DNA of 9,770 nucleotides from assembly GCA_964533275.1 (NCBI GenBank), contig CAZHJK010000046.1, positions 1 to 9,770 on the forward strand, read 5' to 3'. The notes under the pieces were generated by a model that was not told where the DNA came from, searched no databases, and saw only the letters and a program-made list of their open reading frames with translations. The translations under genes were made by a program, and so were the position numbers. How positions within the stretch are numbered: the stretch's first letter is position 1; every line of letters starts with the position of its first letter. Shown here one piece after another: positions 6,448 through 9,770 of the stretch. This DNA comes from CAZHJK01 sp964533275. Lineage in GTDB: Bacteria; Bacillota; Clostridia; Eubacteriales; Garciellaceae.

Positions 6448-7200
6448 TTAATCCAATAATTTTAGTATTCTCCTTTTATACTCTAAAAATTCCGGTGTTA
6501 AAATCATTTCTTTTTTCCTTGGTCTAGAAAAATCAATTTTTATTTCATCTATTACCCTTGCTGGTCGATGGGATAAAACATAAATTCGGTCTGATAAGTA
6601 AATAGCCTCCTCCACATCATGGGTTATAAAGAAAACTGAATGCTTAAATTTCTGCCATATGTCCAATAACCACTCCTGCATATTGGAACGATTAATGGCA
6701 TCTAATGCCGCAAACGGTTCATCTAATAGCATAACATCACTATTAATTAAGATGGTTCTTAATAGTGCAGCTCTTTGTCTCATCCCTCCAGATAATTGGT
6801 AGGGATAGGCTTTTTCGAATCCCTCTAATCCAAATATAGGTAATAGTTTTTCTATCTTTCTCACTCTTTCCCCTTTACTTACTCCTTGTATTTCAAGGGG
6901 CATACTAACATTATCTATTAGATTACGCCAGGGCATTAACAGATCTTTTTGAGGCATATATCCTATTCCCTTTTTTATTTTATTAATAGAAACTCCATCT
7001 ATCTCTACTATGCCCTCATCATGTTTTTCTATTTGAGTAAGAATGTGAAAAATTGTACTTTTTCCACAGCCACTAGGTCCTATAATGGATACAAATTCTC
7101 CATTGTTTAAAATAACATTTATATCCTTAAGTACTTCAAGTTCCTCATTTCCCTCTTTAAAGGTTTTTTTAACATTTTTAATATAAATTTTAGGATTCAT
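6448..7200 (-). CDS. thiZ: ThiZ-like ABC transporter ATPase
   Basis: Nucleotide-binding subunit (250 residues) energising the HMP/thiamine-precursor importer encoded just upstream. It acts at the inner face of the membrane. All ABC motifs are intact: Walker A GPSGCGKST (41-49), Q-loop Gln84 in YMPQKDLLMPW, signature LSGGM (136-140), Walker B VMLLDE (156-161), D-loop ALD (165-167) and switch His194. The sequence type is that of the nitrate/sulfonate/taurine-like ATPases (SsuB/TauB relatives); assignment to thiamine precursor uptake comes from the ThiY-like neighbour and the TPP riboswitch. It lies 23 bases after the binding-protein gene with only a modest RBS (AAAGATGA), suggesting coupling within the operon. 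The C-terminus is followed almost at once by the heptad array. Confidence 0.9.
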   Translation of the reverse strand: MNPKIYIKNVKKTFKEGNEELEVLKDINVILNNGEFVSIIGPSGCGKSTIFHILTQIEKHDEGIVEIDGVSINKIKKGIGYMPQKDLLMPWRNLIDNVSMPLEIQGVSKGERVRKIEKLLPIFGLEGFEKAYPYQLSGGMRQRAALLRTILINSDVMLLDEPFAALDAINRSNMQEWLLDIWQKFKHSVFFITHDVEEAIYLSDRIYVLSHRPARVIDEIKIDFSRPRKKEMILTPEFLEYKRRILKLLD

Positions 7201-7223
7201 ATAATCATCTTTCTTTAATTATT

Positions 7224-8237
7224 TTATAAAAAATCATTTGTAAATGCCTTAGTGGTATCAATATTCTTTTCTATTAAATCTCTTTCAAATAACCAATTAG
7301 TATAATTATCCCATACTTCTTGTTTTTGAAATCCCCATTGCTCTGCATCTGCTTGGTACCTACTGCTTAACCATTCCTGACTTTTCCTTACCAAATCCTC
7401 ATCTAATTCTGGAGCGTTGTCCAAGAGAATTTGTGCTGCTTCTTCATTGTTCTTAATTGCAAATTCATAGCCTTTAGCTGTTGCTTCCATAAATCTGCCA
7501 ACTAAATCTGAATTATTTTCTATCTTATCCTCATTGGTTATAAGTACTGGAGTGTAATAATCTAAATTTTCATCTTCTTTACCAAGATCTATATAGTTTA
7601 ACTCTATACCCCTTAATTGAGCTTCAATTCCTGTCCATGCTTCAAAAATCCAGGCAAAGTCAATGTCTCTTTCACTAGCTACGAAAAAATCAGTATCTCC
7701 ACTAGTTATTATTTCTACCTCATCTACATCTCCATCGTATTTGTCCATTATAACCTTTAGGGTAGCTTGTTCAATAGGAGAACCCCAACCTCCATATTTC
7801 TTTCCTTCAAAATCCTTAGGGCTCTCAATTCCCTTTTCCTTTATGGATGCAAATCCTGAGGTATTGTGCTGTATTACTGCTGCTAAGGAAACTATAGGAA
7901 TATCTTCCACTCTAGCCAAGGTTACTTGTTCTTGGTAACTCACCCCAAAATCCGCCTTGTCAGATGCTACTAATTGTTCTGCTGTTCCTCCAGATGGTTG
8001 AATAATTTCTACTTCTAATCCAACTTCTTCGAAAAATCCCTTATCCTTAGCTACATATAATCCTGTATGATTTGTATTCGGTGTCCAATCAAGGGTTACA
8101 GTAATTTTCTCAAGCTCAAGTTCTTCCTGTTTTTCATTATTTTCTGCCTGTTCCTGTTGATTTTCCCCACTACTACAGGCAGGTAATACTAACGAAGTCA
8201 ATAATAGTACAAGTAATAATATAGTTATTTTTTTCAT
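7224..8237 (-). CDS. thiY: ThiY-like HMP/thiamine-precursor-binding lipoprotein
   Basis: Extracellular lipid-anchored substrate-binding protein of the NMT1/THI5-like family, which captures pyrimidine precursors of thiamine (HMP or formyl-aminopyrimidine) for the ABC importer. A signal peptide ends in a lipobox LPAC, with the lipidated Cys at residue 21 counted from the start chosen here. A Ser/Gln/Glu-rich linker follows, then the mature domain opens with the hallmark LDWTPNTNHTGLYVA. Later segments SGGTAEQL and FAWIFEAW also fit the family's pyrimidine pocket. Three ATGs are clustered (8246, 8243, 8237). The AAAGG ribosome site touches the first and lies 9 bases from the third, so I prefer 8237; an upstream start would give 340 residues. 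The gene is preceded by the permease gene with a 50-60 base gap and followed by the ATPase gene. Confidence 0.9.
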   Translation of the reverse strand: MKKITILLLVLLLTSLVLPACSSGENQQEQAENNEKQEELELEKITVTLDWTPNTNHTGLYVAKDKGFFEEVGLEVEIIQPSGGTAEQLVASDKADFGVSYQEQVTLARVEDIPIVSLAAVIQHNTSGFASIKEKGIESPKDFEGKKYGGWGSPIEQATLKVIMDKYDGDVDEVEIITSGDTDFFVASERDIDFAWIFEAWTGIEAQLRGIELNYIDLGKEDENLDYYTPVLITNEDKIENNSDLVGRFMEATAKGYEFAIKNNEEAAQILLDNAPELDEDLVRKSQEWLSSRYQADAEQWGFQKQEVWDNYTNWLFERDLIEKNIDTTKAFTNDFL

Positions 8238-8264
8238 TTTCATCATCCTTTCAATTTTTCAATG

Positions 8265-8292
8265 ATCTATCTTCTTCCTTCTACCCACTACC
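8265..8292 (-). repeat. Degenerate heptad repeat after thiX
   Basis: On the - strand, four consecutive heptads read GGTAGTG, GGTAGAA, GGAAGAA, GATAGAT, starting 5 bases after the stop of the permease gene. The 7-base period and GGTA opening match the repeats after the ATPase gene about 1.8 kb downstream in the same operon. Confidence 0.5.
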
Positions 8293-8297
8293 TGATT

Positions 8298-9086
8298 TTA
8301 CTCTATCCCTCTATTCCAAGGCATGACTCTTTTTCCAATTAACTCAATAATTTTAAATAAACCCACACTCAAAATCACTACAATTAAAATTGATGCAAAT
8401 AAATCTGAGGTTTTAAAGGAGCTCATAGTTCGGGTCATAAAGATTCCCAAACCACTTCGAGCACCCAGCCATTCTCCAATAATAGCACCCATTATGCTAT
8501 AGGTTGCTGCGATTTTTAGCCCTGCAAAAAAGGAAGGTAGGGTTGAGGGCAGTTTTACCTTTAAAAAGATTTGTAATTTATTTGCCCCCATTACATTCAT
8601 AATATTTATCAAGTCTTTATCCACAGTAGTAAGCCCCTCTATTACATTTACTGAAATCGGGAAAAAACAAACCACAACTACTACTACAATTTTCGGCAGG
8701 CTGCCAAAACCCATCCAAATCATAATAAGTGGTGCCAAAGCAATAATAGGAACAGTTTGGGAAATTACTAAAATTGGATACAAACTTATTCTGAGTAATT
8801 TCCATTGATTCATAAGTATAGCTATCACTAATGCGAAAACAATAGATACAATAAATCCTACCCCAGCTTCATAAATAGTAGTTAAACTATGCTGCCATAA
8901 AACCTCCCAAGAATTAATTAGCGAGCGTACAATATCAAATGGACTTGGCAGAATATATTCTGGTACCTTTAAAAAATATGTTATTAATTGCCATAAGGTT
9001 ATTAAAACTATCATGGTTAATAGTGGTACATATTTTTCCTTTGTAAATAAAAATAATTTATTTTCTGTATTTCCCAATCTTTTCAT
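8298..9086 (-). CDS. thiX: ThiX-like ABC transporter permease
   Basis: Membrane-spanning subunit (262 residues) of the thiamine-precursor importer, of the binding-protein-dependent permease family (SsuC/TauC/ThiX type). The first helix is at about 20-40. The conserved ILPSPF segment (45-50) follows, then a core of five further hydrophobic segments between about 70 and 250. The cytoplasmic EAA-type coupling loop that docks onto the ATPase begins at MGANKLQIFLKVKLPS (156-171). Its ATG lies inside the preceding gene (29-base overlap), with AAGGTG nine bases upstream, indicating translational coupling. A likely homodimer would pair with two ThiZ ATPases. Specificity rests on the neighbours, since the permease itself resembles sulfonate and nitrate permeases. 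Confidence 0.9.
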   Translation of the reverse strand: MKRLGNTENKLFLFTKEKYVPLLTMIVLITLWQLITYFLKVPEYILPSPFDIVRSLINSWEVLWQHSLTTIYEAGVGFIVSIVFALVIAILMNQWKLLRISLYPILVISQTVPIIALAPLIMIWMGFGSLPKIVVVVVVCFFPISVNVIEGLTTVDKDLINIMNVMGANKLQIFLKVKLPSTLPSFFAGLKIAATYSIMGAIIGEWLGARSGLGIFMTRTMSSFKTSDLFASILIVVILSVGLFKIIELIGKRVMPWNRGIE

Positions 9087-9348
9087 CCATAGTCACACCT
9101 TTTGGTTTATAATCAATCTTTACTATAGATATTACTCTTTGTGCCCCTTCCTCAACACAGATCTCCTGTGCCTTCTTTACAATGTCAAGTAGTTGATCCA
9201 TTTCCCCCTCCATTGTAGTCTCCATAGGTCCTACCTCATAATTGACACCGCTTTTATGTATTAACTCAATTACCTTATCTACAACAGGGTATATTTTTTC
9301 TTCAGGTACAGCGGGCAGTACTTGTAAACTAACATTAATATTTGACAT
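9058..9348 (-). CDS. Thiamine-binding protein, MTH1187/YkoF family
   Basis: Small soluble protein (96 residues) of the MTH1187/DUF77 (Thiamine_BP) family, a ferredoxin-like fold that forms oligomers. Relatives such as Bacillus YkoF bind thiamine or its pyrimidine moiety. The typical pattern is present: N-terminal beta strand VSLQVLP, then helix, then VGPMETTMEGEMDQLL (about 39-54), then the closing strand VISIVKIDYKPKG. It has no signal peptide, so it is cytoplasmic and cannot replace the lipoprotein; it may buffer or pass on the imported precursor. It is the first gene after the TPP riboswitch and overlaps the permease gene by 29 bases. The RBS is AAGGAAGGG five bases before ATG. Confidence 0.87.
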   Translation of the reverse strand: MSNINVSLQVLPAVPEEKIYPVVDKVIELIHKSGVNYEVGPMETTMEGEMDQLLDIVKKAQEICVEEGAQRVISIVKIDYKPKGVTMDEKIGKYRK

Positions 9349-9424
9349 TTTTCCCTTCCTTTCTTTTTAAATTTCAGGAATTTCTAACTAGTTTCCAACC
9401 TTATAATCATTTAATTACCTAGAT

Positions 9425-9462
9425 AAAAAATAGAAAAAGCTGCTACCTGAATGGGTAACAGC
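9425..9462 (-). terminator. Intrinsic terminator of the TPP riboswitch leader
   Basis: On the - strand GCTGTTACC (9462-9454) pairs with GGTAGCAGC (9447-9439) around a 6-base loop, with one G-U pair. It is followed by TTTTTC and then TTTTTT. It lies between the aptamer and the first thi gene, so it is the expression platform, and control is by transcription termination. Confidence 0.85.
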
Positions 9463-9478
9463 ATAACAATTTACATGC

Positions 9479-9566
9479 TTATTTCCTACGCTGGCATTAT
9501 CCAGATCAGGTTACGGGTCGGAAAATAATATTCCCTCTCAGCCAGATTCATCTAGCTCCCCACTTA
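9479..9566 (-). promoter_or_regulatory. TPP riboswitch (THI element)
   Basis: The - strand carries the two conserved halves of the thiamine pyrophosphate aptamer. The pyrimidine-sensing half has CTGAGAGGG (9541-9533). The pyrophosphate-sensing half has ACCTGATCTGG, TAATGCCAGCGTAGGAA (between 9511 and 9483). The opening GGGGAGC strand lies at about 9562-9556, and the apical stem between the halves is short. The aptamer is followed by a terminator and then the thiamine-uptake genes, so TPP should switch the operon off. Confidence 0.95.
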
Positions 9567-9579
9567 TTATGTTTTTTTC

Positions 9580-9608
9580 ATTATATCTCTACTACTATTA
9601 AAAATCAA
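9580..9608 (-). promoter_or_regulatory. Sigma-A promoter of the thiamine-uptake operon
   Basis: On the - strand TTGATT (9608-9603) and a perfect TATAAT (9585-9580) are separated by 17 bases. Transcription would begin near 9573, a few bases before the TPP aptamer, which is the expected arrangement for a riboswitch leader. Confidence 0.75.
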
Positions 9609-9609
9609 T

Positions 9610-9702
9610 AGATTATATAATTTATTATTGTTTTTGTTTTCACCATAATTATAAAATCTATTTTAACAGCTCTTGTAGCATAAAGCATATCTTCATAAAA
9701 TT
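9610..9702. other. AT-rich intergenic stretch, no feature seen
   Basis: Between the thi promoter and the stop of the upstream partial gene I see no coding sequence, riboswitch or strong hairpin with a U-tract. How the upstream gene's transcript ends is therefore not evident. Confidence 0.5.
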
Positions 9703-9770
9703 TTAAATTTTCGCTACACCAGTCTTGCGTGCAGCTTCTGCTACAGCCTTTGCAACATTAATACTAACTT
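9703..9770 (-). CDS. Malic enzyme, C-terminal fragment (cut by window edge)
   Basis: The - strand is open from the window edge to TAA at 9705-9703 and encodes the last 21 residues, ending in VAKAVAEAARKTGVAKI. That C-terminus matches what I know of bacterial NAD(P)-dependent malic enzymes (oxaloacetate-decarboxylating malate dehydrogenase, malate to pyruvate plus CO2), which end in an A(V/K)A-rich helix followed by TGVA(R/K). Only the tail is visible, so no catalytic residue can be checked. It is upstream of the thi operon on the same strand but separated by about 120 bases and a strong promoter, so it is probably a separate transcription unit. Confidence 0.6.
   Translation of the reverse strand, partial: VSINVAKAVAEAARKTGVAKI

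Noticed and set aside
7663..7938. A 91-codon + strand frame opposite thiY
   Set aside because: It mirrors a confidently identified binding-protein gene, and the translation is a Ser/Thr-rich shadow with no initiation site.

Overview
The window is AT-rich, with strong AGGAGG-type ribosome binding sites, a TTG and a GTG start, and TPP and preQ1 riboswitches. Its gene set consists of a three-subunit molybdenum hydroxylase, a Na+-coupled NSS transporter, QueT and an NMT1/THI5-type ABC transporter. Together these point to a low-GC Firmicute, most likely an anaerobic member of the Clostridia. The genus is not determined from sequence alone.

Left part (1-3870, + strand): a short upstream region holds a C-rich, REP-like motif. 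A tightly coupled three-gene operon follows, encoding a xanthine-dehydrogenase-family enzyme: Mo-pterin subunit, FAD subunit and 2x[2Fe-2S] subunit. The genes overlap by 1 and 4 bases. A perfect 32-bp palindrome closes this operon and also the convergent transporter gene.

Middle (3878-5765): a sodium/neurotransmitter-symporter family (NSS/SNF) transporter lies on the - strand with a clear sigma-A promoter. Downstream on the + strand is a 63-residue lysine-rich protein of unknown function, with a strong RBS, a possible sporulation (sigma-G-like) promoter and a symmetric terminator shared with queT.

Right part (5806-9585, - strand, read right to left): a promoter and TPP riboswitch with an intrinsic terminator lead into a thiamine-precursor uptake operon. 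Its genes are a small thiamine-binding protein (MTH1187/YkoF family), ThiX-like permease, ThiY-like lipoprotein and ThiZ-like ATPase. After heptanucleotide repeats comes a preQ1-I riboswitch placed over the ribosome binding site of queT (queuosine-precursor transporter). I see no convincing terminator between the thi genes and queT, so one long RNA could carry two metabolite sensors in series. The last 68 bases hold the C-terminal end of a probable malic enzyme.

Most of this is ordinary accessory metabolism: salvage of purines or related heterocycles, amino acids, thiamine precursor and queuosine precursor. The points that merit a second look are the heptad repeat family in the thi-queT operon, the unknown small gene with its possible forespore promoter, and the serial riboswitch arrangement. 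I found no defence system, CRISPR array, prophage or complete mobile element.
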